A DNA stretch of 64,000 bases from contig JALNXD010000016.1 of assembly GCA_023230565.1 (NCBI GenBank), positions 1 to 64,000 on the forward strand, given 5' to 3'. The notes under the pieces are model-generated. The model saw only the letters and a list, made by a program, of their open reading frames with translations, searched no databases and had not been told where the DNA came from. A program made the position numbers and the translations under genes. Below are positions 17,948-27,606 of this stretch, piece after piece; the first letter of the stretch is position 1, and the number at the start of each line of letters is the position of its first letter. The DNA comes from Syntrophales bacterium. Lineage in GTDB: Bacteria; Desulfobacterota; Syntrophia; Syntrophales; UBA2210.

Positions 17948-18981
17948 TGGCTGGTGAAACAGGAACCCTTATCCGTCGCTACAGGCGTCTGAATGCCCGA
18001 AAGCTTTTCGTCCTGGTGGCTCTTTTTGCAATAATGATCGGCTTTGCCCTTGTGGGGCTTACTCAGGGATCCGCCAATCTGGGGTGGAAAGGGGCAATTG
18101 AATCGCTGTGGCGTAACACCGGCGATGCCCATGCCATTATATGGAATCTGAGGCTTCCCCGGATTGCAATGGCTGTAGTGGCCGGGTGGGGACTGGCCTT
18201 GGCAGGAACAGTGTTTCAGGCGATCCTTCGGAATCCCCTGGCATCTCCTTATACACTTGGCATTGCGTCAAGCGCCGGATTCGGGGCCGTAGCGGCCATC
18301 GTAACCGGCACGGGATTCTATAATGAATACGTAATTGCTGGAAATGCATTTCTCTGTGCCCTTTTTTCATCTTTTTTGATTCTGGGAGTCGCCCGCATGA
18401 AAGGGTCCACCACGGAAACGCTCGTTCTTGCGGGAATTGCAATCATGTTTCTTTTTTCTTCACTCAGCTCTCTTTTCCAGTACATGGGGACGAAAGAGGA
18501 AGTGCATGCAATAGTGTTCTGGTTTTTCGGAAGTCTCTCCAAGGTGGGGTGGAAAGAAATCGGAATGGCATCGGCCATGGTGTTTGTGCCATGCCCGTTT
18601 ATTTACAGGATGTCCCTTGACTTCAATCTTCTGGCCGTCGATGATGAATCTGCAGTGTCGATGGGGGTCAATATCGGGAAAACGCGGATTGTGGCGCTTG
18701 TGCTTGCGTCACTGATTACTGCGGGGGCCATTTGCTTTATTGGTGTAATCGGCTTTATCGGTCTCGTATCGCCTCATATTGCCAGGATGATCGTCGGGGG
18801 CGATCACCGATATCTGTTTCCGACAGCCGCGCTGCTTGGATCGTCACTGGTGCTGGCTGCCGATACAGTGGGAAGGACTCTATGGGCGCCTCAGGTGATT
18901 CCCATCGGTATTGTCACCTCCTTCATCGGAGTGCCTTTTTTGTTCTACCTGCTGATGAGACGCAGAAAGGAGTACTGGTAA
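17947..18981 (+). CDS. FecCD-type ABC transporter permease
   Basis: A 344-residue inner-membrane permease of the BtuC/FecCD family with about ten hydrophobic segments. Family marks include RLPRIAMAVVAGWGLALAG, ILRNPLASPYTLGIASSAGFG and FIGVIGFIGLVSPHIARM, the last being the coupling helix region for the ATPase. The start is GTG 17947, overlapping the previous stop by one base and preceded by GGGAGGAG; upstream in-frame codons read into the binding-protein gene. It works with the binding protein before it and the ATPase after it. Confidence 0.94.
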   Translation: MAGETGTLIRRYRRLNARKLFVLVALFAIMIGFALVGLTQGSANLGWKGAIESLWRNTGDAHAIIWNLRLPRIAMAVVAGWGLALAGTVFQAILRNPLASPYTLGIASSAGFGAVAAIVTGTGFYNEYVIAGNAFLCALFSSFLILGVARMKGSTTETLVLAGIAIMFLFSSLSSLFQYMGTKEEVHAIVFWFFGSLSKVGWKEIGMASAMVFVPCPFIYRMSLDFNLLAVDDESAVSMGVNIGKTRIVALVLASLITAGAICFIGVIGFIGLVSPHIARMIVGGDHRYLFPTAALLGSSLVLAADTVGRTLWAPQVIPIGIVTSFIGVPFLFYLLMRRRKEYW

Positions 18982-19769
18982 TGCTCGTAATTAGAAGCCT
19001 TGGCACCTTCTATCGCAAGAGGCGGATTTTGATCGACATCGACATGGATCTTAAGACAGGCGAGGTCTTGAGTCTTGTCGGGCCGAACGGTGCGGGGAAA
19101 ACAACCCTGTTGAAATGTTGTGTCGGTATACTGACACCCGGGGAGGGGACAATATGTATAGATGATCAGGATGTGACCTGCCTTAATGGAAATACCCGGG
19201 CACGCCGTATCGGATATATGCCTCAGAGTTCGCCCTCTCGATTTCCCATGACCGTATTCGACACCGTTCTGATGGGACGGCGATCCCACATGGCATGGAA
19301 TCCATCGCGGCACGATCTCGAAATAGTTGAAACACTCATTAATGCAATGAATATTAACCATATTGCTTTCAGGAATTTTGATCATCTCAGCGGAGGGGAA
19401 CAACAGAAGGTGTTGCTGGCACGGGCCTTTGCACAGGAGGCTGCCTATATTCTTCTGGATGAGCCTACAAGCAATTTGGACCTGAAGCATCAATTTGAAC
19501 TTATGGATATGGTTGCCCGTATGGCGGCCACTGAATCAAGGGGGGTTATGGTGGCGATGCACGATCTTAATCTGGCCTCGCGCTATTCCCACCGGATCGC
19601 TATGCTCAGCGGGGGCCGCATCTGTTTCGTCGGTACCCCCTTTGAGGTCTTAACGCCGGACATAATAAAAGACGTATATGGCGTGACGGTCACTGTAACA
19701 CGTGTCAACGGCCATCCATATATTATGCCTTCAACACATATAATTACGGATAGGCGGAGCAATACATGA
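18981..19769 (+). CDS. ABC transporter ATP-binding protein (FecE/BtuD-like)
   Basis: A 262-residue ATPase energising the permease. Walker A GPNGAGKTT is at about residues 34-42, the Q-loop is in GYMPQSSPS, the signature LSGGEQQKV near 136, Walker B ILLDEPTSNLDLKH follows, and the H-loop is in VAMHDLNLASRYS. ATG 18981 overlaps the permease stop (TAATG). The stop overlaps the start of the CobN-like gene (ATGA), so the transporter and chelatase genes are translationally coupled, a strong sign that they act on the same substrate. Confidence 0.95.
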   Translation: MLVIRSLGTFYRKRRILIDIDMDLKTGEVLSLVGPNGAGKTTLLKCCVGILTPGEGTICIDDQDVTCLNGNTRARRIGYMPQSSPSRFPMTVFDTVLMGRRSHMAWNPSRHDLEIVETLINAMNINHIAFRNFDHLSGGEQQKVLLARAFAQEAAYILLDEPTSNLDLKHQFELMDMVARMAATESRGVMVAMHDLNLASRYSHRIAMLSGGRICFVGTPFEVLTPDIIKDVYGVTVTVTRVNGHPYIMPSTHIITDRRSNT

Positions 19770-22700
19770 AAGACAGAGAACCGATAATAGAAGAATTTCC
19801 TTGGATCGGATTGTATCATAATAGCTCGGATCGGGTGTTCTGTGATATCGATGAATATCGGGCCTGGCATGAAGCGCACATATGCCGGAGAGGTGATTCC
19901 GGATACAAAGGTATTGTGGGCATTTTTTTCCCCCATTCCCTGCTGGTGAAGAAGGATCTGAAACTTATTGACAGCCTCATCGGTGCACTGGAGGAGAGAA
20001 TGATCCTCCCCGTTCCCCTCTTCGCAAAGCGGAAAGAATATGCAGGTCCCGATGTTCCCGATGCCGCCGAGGCGCTCGCAGGATTTCGCGGCGTCGATTT
20101 AATTATCAATTGTGAATCATCCTTCCTGTTGCAGAAAGACCCCGAAAAGGCAGCGAACGGCACTATTCTGGAGACGCTGAATGTTCCTGTCGTGCAGACC
20201 GTATACTCAAGCGGAAGGACCGAGGAAGAGTGGCGCAGCCATCCCCAGGGGATACAGGCGTCGGGGCAGATATACTGGGTGGCGCAGCCTGAGTTCAACG
20301 GGGTGATCGAACCGGTGGTGACCAGCGCACGGGATACGGAACGCGACGATCCCTACGGGTTCCGCAAACCCATTGCCGAACGGATCGAGTATCTTATGAA
20401 GCGCGTTGATGCATGGCTCAAATTGGGCAGATTGCCCGCTCGGCAAAGGAGAGTGACGTTTCTCCTCCACAAGAATCCCTGCGCCGGATCAGAGGCCGCC
20501 GTTGCCGGCGGCGCAGGACTGGATACGCTGGAAAGTGTGGTACGTATCATGCGCCGGATGAGAGAGGAGGGGTATGATGTCAGGGACTGTCCCGAAAACG
20601 GAGAGGCGCTTGTCCGTATGATCATGGAGCGCAAAGCTCTTTGCGAATTCCGCTGGACCACCGTTGATGAGATTGTGACGAAAGGGGGCGCCGTCGATCT
20701 GATAGATCCGGACCGCTACCTTGGGTGGCTCGATGAGCTGCCGCCGGATGCCCGGAAAAAGGTCATAGATGCCTGGGGCGAACCGCCGGGCGAGGCGATG
20801 GTACACAAGGGCATGCTTGTCGTTACGGGGGTGAGGTTTGGAAAGATACATGTCCTTGTAGAGCCGAAACGCGGGTGCTACGGTGCCCGATGTGACGGAA
20901 AAGTGTGCAAGATTCTTCATGATCCGACGATTGCTCCCACGCACCATTGCCTTGCCACCTATGCCTGGGCGAGGGAAAATTCCGACGTGATGGTTTCGAT
21001 GGGAACCCATGGATATATCGAATTCCTGCCGGGCAAGGGCGTTGGCCTTTCCGGATCCTGTTTTCCCGAAATTATTGTGGGGGCCATACCGCATCTTTAT
21101 CTCTATACGGTGAAAAACTGTTCCGAGGGGATCATCGCGAAACGAAGGGCCTACGCAACGCTTGTCGATCATCTTGGCCCGACTGTGGAACCCTCGGGGC
21201 TCTCCGACGAAATGGAGGAACTGGACGACTTGTTGACACAGTGTGCACGGGCCGATGATTTCGATGAAGAACACAGAAAAGATGTACTTGTGGAAGAAAT
21301 TCGCACCATCGCGGAACGGGCGAATCTTGTCGAGAAGGGGAGGGATATTTCTTCGGATGAGATGGTTTCAGTGCTCCATGAGAAACTGAATCTGTTCCGG
21401 GAGACACAGATCGGTGCAGGATTGCATGTGTTCGGGCAGGCACCCGATGAGGATCGGATCGCCCACATGCTCGTTTCGATAATGCGCTTCGATTCGGACA
21501 GGCCCTCCATACGAAGATTGATCCTGGAGATAATGGGATATCGGTACGATTACATCATCGATCATCAGGAATCACTGATAGACGGTATGACCGGAGGCCA
21601 ACATCTGGACCGTGCCACAGACTATGCGCTTGAACTGGTACCGCGGGTATTGAGAGAGGTGGAAAGGATTCGGGATCATATTGCCGATATCATTCCGGTG
21701 CGTAATCCAGGGCCCATCGATTCCCTGGTGGAATTACTTACATGGGCGATTCGGGATGTGGTGCCGAAACTTGCCATGACAGGCGGAGAAATTTCCCAGC
21801 TGCTTCGCGGCATGGATGCGCACTATATACAGCCGGGCGCCTCAGGTCTGATCACGAGGGGAAAAATCGATGTGCTGCCCACGGGCAGGAATTTCTACAG
21901 TGTCGATACCAGGGCGATTCCCACACGCGCCGCCTGGGCTGTGGGTATGAAAATGGCGCACAACCTCCTCCATAGGTATCTCCATGAGGAGGGGCGATAT
22001 CCGGAAAATCTCGGCATGGTGCTCTGGGCCGTCGATGCCTTCCGGGCCGACGGCGAGCAGATTGCACAGATATTGTATCTTATGGGCGCAAGACCGGTGT
22101 GGTCCGAGGCGGGGCAGGTTATGGGAACCGAACCGATTCCGCTGAAGGAGCTGGGACGGCCCCGTATCGACGTAACGATTCGTACCAGCGGCATATTCAG
22201 AGACAATCTTTCCCATTTGATCGAACTGATCGATCGCGCTGTGAATGCCCTTGCCTCGCTGAATGAAAGGGAAGAATATAACTACATAAGAAAACATGTG
22301 AATGCCTACCGCGTCAGCAGAAAGGACGGGGAAAGCGAGGATGAGAAGACCCGGCGGGCCACATACCGTATATTCTGCAGCCAGCCCGGGGCATACGGCG
22401 GAGGGGGTATAAACTACATGATAGCATCCAGCGCCTGGGAAACCACTGAAGATCTGGGAGAACACCACATCGAGCATGGCGGTTACGCCTATGGCGAAGG
22501 AACATGGGGGCGCATTTCACGGGGAGAATATGCCGATCGATTGAGCACCGTCGATGCAACGTACAATAAATTATCCTCCGATGAATCCGACCCGCTCGAC
22601 TGCTGCTGCTTCTATGATTTTCAAGGGGGAATGACCGCCGCGGTCAAGACAGTTGCCCATCGTGATCCCAAAGTGTACTGGGGAGATACCCGCGATCCTC

Positions 22701-23146
22701 ACCGGCCGGAGACACGCCACATGAAAGACGAGATGGAAAGGGTTGCAAGAACGAAACTCCTGAACCCTCATTGGATTGAGCATATGAAAGGGCACGGGTA
22801 CAGGGGGGCCGGTGACATTGCGAAAAGGGTCGGGCGCGTCTATGGATGGGATGCCTCGGCGGAAGTTGTATCGGACTGGATCTTTGACGACATTGCCAGG
22901 ACCTTTGTGCTTGATAGGGAGAACAGAAAATTTTTTGAGGACCACAATCCCTGGGCGCTGGAGGAGATGACTCGGAGGCTGCTCGAAGCGGAATCCAGGG
23001 GTATGTGGAAGGCTGATACCGATGTGCTGGAAAAACTGAGAGACCGTTACCTTGAAATAGAGGGGTGGATGGAGGAGTCCATGGGAGATACGGATGGCGA
23101 CTTCCAGGGCGGATCTGTCGACGTGATCACGAAACGGCATTTGTAA
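19766..23146 (+). CDS. CobN/magnesium chelatase H-like large subunit
   Basis: A 1126-residue member of the CobN/BchH family, the large subunit of ATP-dependent metal chelatases that inserts a divalent metal into a tetrapyrrole (cobalt for cobalamin, magnesium for chlorophyll) with ChlI and ChlD partners. Family blocks are clear: GVIEPVV, the TGVRFGKIHVLVEPKRGC region, VSMGTHGYIEFLPGKGVGLSG, LPTGRNFYSVDTRAIPTRAAW and a C-terminal DCCCFYDFQGGMTAAV block. It is somewhat shorter than typical CobN. Overlap with the ATPase gene ties it to import. The usual cobaltochelatase role belongs to the aerobic B12 pathway, which is odd for an anaerobe; with nikR nearby, a nickel or cobalt tetrapyrrole, or metal removal, is possible (inference). 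Confidence 0.92.
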   Translation: MKDREPIIEEFPWIGLYHNSSDRVFCDIDEYRAWHEAHICRRGDSGYKGIVGIFFPHSLLVKKDLKLIDSLIGALEERMILPVPLFAKRKEYAGPDVPDAAEALAGFRGVDLIINCESSFLLQKDPEKAANGTILETLNVPVVQTVYSSGRTEEEWRSHPQGIQASGQIYWVAQPEFNGVIEPVVTSARDTERDDPYGFRKPIAERIEYLMKRVDAWLKLGRLPARQRRVTFLLHKNPCAGSEAAVAGGAGLDTLESVVRIMRRMREEGYDVRDCPENGEALVRMIMERKALCEFRWTTVDEIVTKGGAVDLIDPDRYLGWLDELPPDARKKVIDAWGEPPGEAMVHKGMLVVTGVRFGKIHVLVEPKRGCYGARCDGKVCKILHDPTIAPTHHCLATYAWARENSDVMVSMGTHGYIEFLPGKGVGLSGSCFPEIIVGAIPHLYLYTVKNCSEGIIAKRRAYATLVDHLGPTVEPSGLSDEMEELDDLLTQCARADDFDEEHRKDVLVEEIRTIAERANLVEKGRDISSDEMVSVLHEKLNLFRETQIGAGLHVFGQAPDEDRIAHMLVSIMRFDSDRPSIRRLILEIMGYRYDYIIDHQESLIDGMTGGQHLDRATDYALELVPRVLREVERIRDHIADIIPVRNPGPIDSLVELLTWAIRDVVPKLAMTGGEISQLLRGMDAHYIQPGASGLITRGKIDVLPTGRNFYSVDTRAIPTRAAWAVGMKMAHNLLHRYLHEEGRYPENLGMVLWAVDAFRADGEQIAQILYLMGARPVWSEAGQVMGTEPIPLKELGRPRIDVTIRTSGIFRDNLSHLIELIDRAVNALASLNEREEYNYIRKHVNAYRVSRKDGESEDEKTRRATYRIFCSQPGAYGGGGINYMIASSAWETTEDLGEHHIEHGGYAYGEGTWGRISRGEYADRLSTVDATYNKLSSDESDPLDCCCFYDFQGGMTAAVKTVAHRDPKVYWGDTRDPHRPETRHMKDEMERVARTKLLNPHWIEHMKGHGYRGAGDIAKRVGRVYGWDASAEVVSDWIFDDIARTFVLDRENRKFFEDHNPWALEEMTRRLLEAESRGMWKADTDVLEKLRDRYLEIEGWMEESMGDTDGDFQGGSVDVITKRHL

Positions 23147-23164
23147 CGGCGCAATGGTGTATGT

Positions 23165-24157
23165 ATGAACGAACTTGGGGCGGTGGGGAGCATCATTGTG
23201 CAGAGTATGGCGGACACGGGGAACGTGGCCTGTCCGGTCCTGATTGTTATGTTTCTGTCCCTGTACTGTTCTCAGGTATTGATTGAACTGGGACTGCTGA
23301 AGCGGTTTGAATTTCTCGGCAGGCCCTTTGTACGCTGTGCCCGCTTGCCCCATGAAGCTGCTGTTGCCTTTCTTGCCTCCTTCGGTACGGTACTTGCCGG
23401 TAATGCCGTTACGGCGAAGCTTTATCAGGAAAAAGTTCTCAGTCGCCGGGAGACTGTGCGGTCAGCGCTCCTGAACACCACACCTGTCTATCTGAAGGAG
23501 TCTCTGACCCATCAAATTCCCGTCATGATGCCGCTCTTGGGTCTGAAAGTGGGACTCCTCTATTTGGGGATGTTTCTTGCCACGGGGATCGTAAAAATCA
23601 TGATCGTGATTTTATCAGGGACAGGGATGGGCGCAAGGCCGGATTCTCAGGCGGCACAACTGTGTGAAGAGCGAAAAGACGCCGGAGAGAGGATGAAGGT
23701 GCGGCTGCCTCGCATACTGAGGAATTCTTTTACGAAACAGGCTCGCATATTTTTACGAGTCGGAAGCATATTTATCGTTATGACATTTTGCGTATTTATG
23801 CTTGTCAACAGTGGATGTGTCGCGTCCATTTCGGGTTATGTAAGGCCTTTGACGGCATTTCTGAATCTTCCCTCGTCGGTAGTAATCCCGGTAGGAACCT
23901 ATATGTTCAGTGCCGTTGCAGGAGCATCATCCATCGGTGCGATGCTCAGCGACGGTGTTCTGAATCCCCTGCAGGGATTCGCGGCATGCATTCTGGGAAG
24001 TTTTCTCATGCTTCCCCTTTTTGCACTGAGATACTCACTCCCGCGGTATGCATCCCTATTCGGATTTTCTTTGGGAACGAAGATACTGTTTATCTCCACA
24101 GGGATCGGTATGAGTACCCGGGTGATATTTTTGTTGGGAGTGATCCGGTTTCTCTAA
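23165..24157 (+). CDS. Gate-domain (nucleoside-recognition-like) membrane protein
   Basis: A 330-residue polytopic inner-membrane protein with about seven hydrophobic segments and the Gate/nucleoside-recognition arrangement also seen in SpmA/SpmB and in the FeoB transporter core. Recognisable pieces are LASFGTVLAGNAVTAKLYQ near residue 75 and FSAVAGASSIGAMLSDG near 250. A charged cytoplasmic loop (about residues 160-185) separates the halves. It starts 18 bp after the CobN-like gene and has only a weak ribosome-binding site. Its place in a metal-chelatase operon suggests transport of a metal or metallated product rather than a nucleoside; this is inferred from context alone. Confidence 0.8.
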   Translation: MNELGAVGSIIVQSMADTGNVACPVLIVMFLSLYCSQVLIELGLLKRFEFLGRPFVRCARLPHEAAVAFLASFGTVLAGNAVTAKLYQEKVLSRRETVRSALLNTTPVYLKESLTHQIPVMMPLLGLKVGLLYLGMFLATGIVKIMIVILSGTGMGARPDSQAAQLCEERKDAGERMKVRLPRILRNSFTKQARIFLRVGSIFIVMTFCVFMLVNSGCVASISGYVRPLTAFLNLPSSVVIPVGTYMFSAVAGASSIGAMLSDGVLNPLQGFAACILGSFLMLPLFALRYSLPRYASLFGFSLGTKILFISTGIGMSTRVIFLLGVIRFL

Positions 24158-24238
24158 AGGTACGGAATGCGTGCCGTCAAGGAGCCAGGATGATGAATCG
24201 CTTTTATTTGAAAATTATATTGGATGAGGATTGTGCCT

Positions 24239-25321
24239 ATGAACACACAACAACGTGCCTATCCCTTTACCGCGATCGTGGGACAGGACAGGATGAAGAA
24301 AGCCCTGATTTTGAATGCCATCAACCCTAAGCTGGGGGGAGTGCTTATCCGCGGTGAAAAGGGGACGGCCAAATCGACGGCCGTGAGGTCGCTTGCGGTC
24401 CTGCTGCCCGGTCTCGATGCCATTGCCGAGTGTCCTTTCGGGTGTGATCCGGCAAGAGAAAAACGGATGTGTCAGGAATGTCTCGACCGGCTGGCGCGGG
24501 GAGAGGAATATAGTGTCCATACACGAAAAACGCGGCTTGTCGAATTGCCAGTGGGGGCCACGGAAGACCGGGTCATCGGCACTCTCGATCTGGAGCATGC
24601 CATAAAGAAGGGTGAGAAAAAGTTCGAACCGGGTCTTCTCGCCGCGGCCCATAGGGGGATTCTCTATGTGGACGAAATTAATCTTCTTGACGATCATATT
24701 GTGGATGTGCTGCTTGACTCCGCCGCCATGGGGGTCAATTCCGTTGAACGGGAAGGGATGTCCTATGTCCATCCTGCCGAGTTTATCCTGATTGGCACCA
24801 TGAATCCGGAGGAGGGCGAACTTAGGCCGCAACTTCTCGATCGTTTCGGTCTCTGCGTACACATCGAGGGAATCGCCGATTTGGAGAAGCGTGTGGAAGT
24901 TGTCCGAAGAAGAGCGGCCTACGAGCACGATCCAATGGAATTTTACCGCCTCTGGGAGGCGGAGGAGCGGGCACTAAGAGAGCGGATAGTGTATGCGCGG
25001 GACATACTGGAGAAAGTGACGGTTTCAGATGAGATGCTGTACCTTATTGCCCAAATTGCCATAGACATGCATGTCGACGGTCATCGGGCGGATATCGTAA
25101 TGATGAAGGCAACCCAGACACTGGCGGCGCTGCACGGTCGCGGACAGGTCTGTGAGGACGATGTGCGTGAGGCTGCGGAAATGGCCCTTCATCACCGCAT
25201 GCGGAGGAAACCGTTCCAGAAACCCGGCGCCGATGAAGAAAAAATTGCAGGGATTGTTTCGCACTCTCACTATCACGCACATGAATACGTCAATGCACAT
25301 GATCATCATCATAAATATTAA
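24239..25321 (+). CDS. ChlI-like chelatase AAA+ ATPase with His-rich tail
   Basis: A 360-residue AAA+ subunit of the magnesium-chelatase I type that drives the large chelatase subunit. Walker A is at residues 39-47 (GEKGTAKST), Walker B is in [14 protein letters not shown], and the [17 protein letters not shown] sensor region is intact. Four cysteines (65, 69, 78, 81) in a C-x3-C-x8-C-x2-C insert could bind zinc or an Fe-S cluster. The last 20 residues are histidine-rich (HSHYHAHEY, then HDHHHKY), like tails that store or deliver nickel in metallochaperones. ATG 24239 was preferred to 24224 because the GAGG site lies between them. Confidence 0.92.
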   Translation: MNTQQRAYPFTAIVGQDRMKKALILNAINPKLGGVLIRGEKGTAKSTAVRSLAVLLPGLDAIAECPFGCDPAREKRMCQECLDRLARGEEYSVHTRKTRLVELPVGATEDRVIGTLDLEHAIKKGEKKFEPGLLAAAHRGILYVDEINLLDDHIVDVLLDSAAMGVNSVEREGMSYVHPAEFILIGTMNPEEGELRPQLLDRFGLCVHIEGIADLEKRVEVVRRRAAYEHDPMEFYRLWEAEERALRERIVYARDILEKVTVSDEMLYLIAQIAIDMHVDGHRADIVMMKATQTLAALHGRGQVCEDDVREAAEMALHHRMRRKPFQKPGADEEKIAGIVSHSHYHAHEYVNAHDHHHKY

Positions 25322-25387
25322 TCACCAAAATTATCTTCCTGTGAAAGGAGAGTGTCGGCAAAAAGATGAGGCAAAAAGAGTACAGTA

Positions 25388-27403
25388 ATGACGACGGCGA
25401 CGTGGCATAAAAAGGATTTCTATCCCTTTACAGCAATCGTCGGCCAGGAGACGATGATAAAGGCGCTGATACTGAGCGGAATTGCTCCTTCAATCGGCGG
25501 TCTTCTTATCCGTGGCGAAAAGGGAACGGCAAAATCGACGGCGGTACGGGCACTGGCGGCAGTTTTGCCGGAAATTGAAGTTGTCGCAGGGTGTGCCTTC
25601 AACTGCAATCCCGCCGCTCCCGAACATTTCTGCCCTGATTGTGCATTGAAAGCGAAAAGCGGCATCCCCCTCGATGTGGTCAAACGGCCAATTCCTTTTG
25701 TCACATTGCCTCTTGGCGCTACGGAAGACAGGGTGATAGGAAGTCTCGATATGACCAGAGCGGTGAGAGAAGGTGGGCGATGGTTCGAGCCGGGGCTTCT
25801 TGCGGCGGTGCATCGGGGGATTCTTTATGTGGATGAAGCGAATTTGCTGGATGATTCCCTGGTCGATATTATCCTTGATTCGGCAGCTTCAGGAATAAAT
25901 GTAGTGGAGCGGGAGGGTATTTCTTTCCGGCACCGGTGTGAATTCATCCTCGTCGGAACCATGAATCCGGAAGAGGGCGAACTCAGGCCCCAGTTGCTCG
26001 ACCGGTTCGGCATGTGTGTTGCCGTTGAAGGCATAAGGGACCCTGACCTGCGCGTTCAGGTGATGATGCTGAAAGGAAGCTACGACAAGGACAGTCAAAA
26101 CTTTGTCGCTGATTACCGGGACCGTCAGGCGGAACTTGCCGGACGGATGGATCATGCCCGGACAAGGCTCGGTCACGTTACAATCTCCGATGAAGCGGTG
26201 ATGCGTTGTGCCGAACTTGCCGCCGAGGCATCCGTGGCCGGCCACCGGGCAGATGTGGCAATGGCGGAGACAGCCAGGAGTATTGCCGCCTATCGGGGTG
26301 CATCTGTTGCAACCGAAGACGATGTGAGGGAAGCTGCGGAATATGTACTTTTTCATCGTCGAAGAGAAGCGCCGCCGCATCAGGCTGAAGCGAATGATAG
26401 GGAACTGGACTGCAATGATCGATCCGATAAAAATGATAGACGGGCAAATGAACAAAGGAGTGAATCCCGCGATCGAAACCCTTCAGGAGGGCATGGCATG
26501 CCGGATCCTGATCGCAGTGTGTTACCGGAATTCGGTTCTGAGACGAACAGCGGGGAGACAATTTTTGCAACAGGAGACCCTTTTCCCCTCTCTCTGATTC
26601 CACAAAAAAAAGATCGGATTCTCCGAAGAGGATCGGGCAGAAGGACGGTTACGCGCACCCCGTCGAAAGCGGGAAGATACGTGTTCAGCTCCATGGAGCG
26701 AAAGACTGATGATCTGGCCTTCGATGCAACCCTGCGAGCGGCGGCGCCCCATCAATCTGTGAGGGAAAAAAGGGATGTAGCCATTGCAGTCGAGGGGAGG
26801 GACATTAGGGAAAAGCGGCGGGAAAAACGCATAGGAAATTTTATTGTCTTCGTTGTGGATGCCAGCGGCTCCATGGGGGCGGCCAAACGCATGATCGAAA
26901 CAAAGAGTGCGATACTCTCACTGCTCCTTGATGCGTACCAGAAGCGTGACAAGGTGTCCATGATCGCCTTCAAGGGCAACCGTGCGGAGGTGCTGCTGCC
27001 ACCTACTAACAGTGTTGAGCGTGCCCACAGACTTTTGGATGAACTTCCCACCGGTGGAAAGACGCCGCTTGCCGCCGGGATATTTTCCGGATGTCAACTT
27101 ATTCGAACCCACCTGCGAAAAGATCCGCATGTCGTCCCGCTCCTGATCCTTATATCCGACGGAAAGGCAAATGTTGGTATCGGAGGCGGAAATCCTCTTG
27201 CAGAGGCCATGGCTGCCGCTGAAGAAATAAAGGACGATGCGCGTATTCGATCCGTCGTTGTGGATGTGGAAAAAGCGGGACTCATTTCCTTAGGTCTTGC
27301 ACGAAAACTCTCGCAGTGCATGGGTGCAGCCTATCTTAAAATCGAAGATCTAAAGGCGGATTACCTTTTTGATTTTCTCAAGATATTCGTGAAGTCACAA
27401 TAA
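25388..27403 (+). CDS. ChlI-ChlD fusion, chelatase ATPase with VWA domain
   Basis: A 671-residue protein joining a ChlI-type AAA+ domain (residues about 1-330) to a C-terminal von Willebrand A domain (about 480-670), the ChlD/CobT role in three-part metal chelatases. Walker A is GEKGTAKST at 43-51; a Cys set (69, 73, 82, 85) mirrors that of the preceding ChlI. A low-complexity, highly charged linker (about 335-420) joins the parts. The MIDAS motif VVDASGSMG near residue 488, with TGGKTPLAAG downstream, is complete, so it can bind Mg and dock to the integrin-like partner. The two ATPase genes are probably products of duplication. It ends the operon before repeat copy C. Confidence 0.93.
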   Translation: MTTATWHKKDFYPFTAIVGQETMIKALILSGIAPSIGGLLIRGEKGTAKSTAVRALAAVLPEIEVVAGCAFNCNPAAPEHFCPDCALKAKSGIPLDVVKRPIPFVTLPLGATEDRVIGSLDMTRAVREGGRWFEPGLLAAVHRGILYVDEANLLDDSLVDIILDSAASGINVVEREGISFRHRCEFILVGTMNPEEGELRPQLLDRFGMCVAVEGIRDPDLRVQVMMLKGSYDKDSQNFVADYRDRQAELAGRMDHARTRLGHVTISDEAVMRCAELAAEASVAGHRADVAMAETARSIAAYRGASVATEDDVREAAEYVLFHRRREAPPHQAEANDRELDCNDRSDKNDRRANEQRSESRDRNPSGGHGMPDPDRSVLPEFGSETNSGETIFATGDPFPLSLIPQKKDRILRRGSGRRTVTRTPSKAGRYVFSSMERKTDDLAFDATLRAAAPHQSVREKRDVAIAVEGRDIREKRREKRIGNFIVFVVDASGSMGAAKRMIETKSAILSLLLDAYQKRDKVSMIAFKGNRAEVLLPPTNSVERAHRLLDELPTGGKTPLAAGIFSGCQLIRTHLRKDPHVVPLLILISDGKANVGIGGGNPLAEAMAAAEEIKDDARIRSVVVDVEKAGLISLGLARKLSQCMGAAYLKIEDLKADYLFDFLKIFVKSQ

Positions 27404-27414
27404 AGTCTTGATTA

Positions 27415-27462
27415 TTCGTAACAAGCTTCTCATGTAGATGAGCCGGTATTATAATGGAAAGT
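27415..27462. repeat. dispersed intergenic repeat, copy C
   Basis: Copy C: TCGTAACAAGCTTCTCAT, then GAGCCGGTATTAT, matching copy A closely and copy B less so. The following TGCTGTCGCATCG is shared with copy B. It lies in the gap between the ChlI-ChlD gene and nikR. Confidence 0.45.
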
Positions 27463-27606
27463 AAAAGATGCTGTCGCATCGATTACTCAGAAAACAGGTT
27501 TTGTGCTCTTCGCAACATAAATTCGGCAATAGGCCCATAGAAGCAGATTTACTTGACTAAAACAGCGGCGTATATTAACACACCAAGAAAAACATTGTGG
27601 TTACTT

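Noticed and set aside
24190..24330. Small ORF preceding and overlapping the ChlI start.
   Set aside because: It is out of frame with ChlI, has no domain, and its codons mirror the ChlI sequence.
27575..27604. NikR-like inverted motif upstream of nikR (TTAACACA...TGTGGTTAC).
   Set aside because: The half-sites are in the opposite order and the match is imperfect; too weak for a call.
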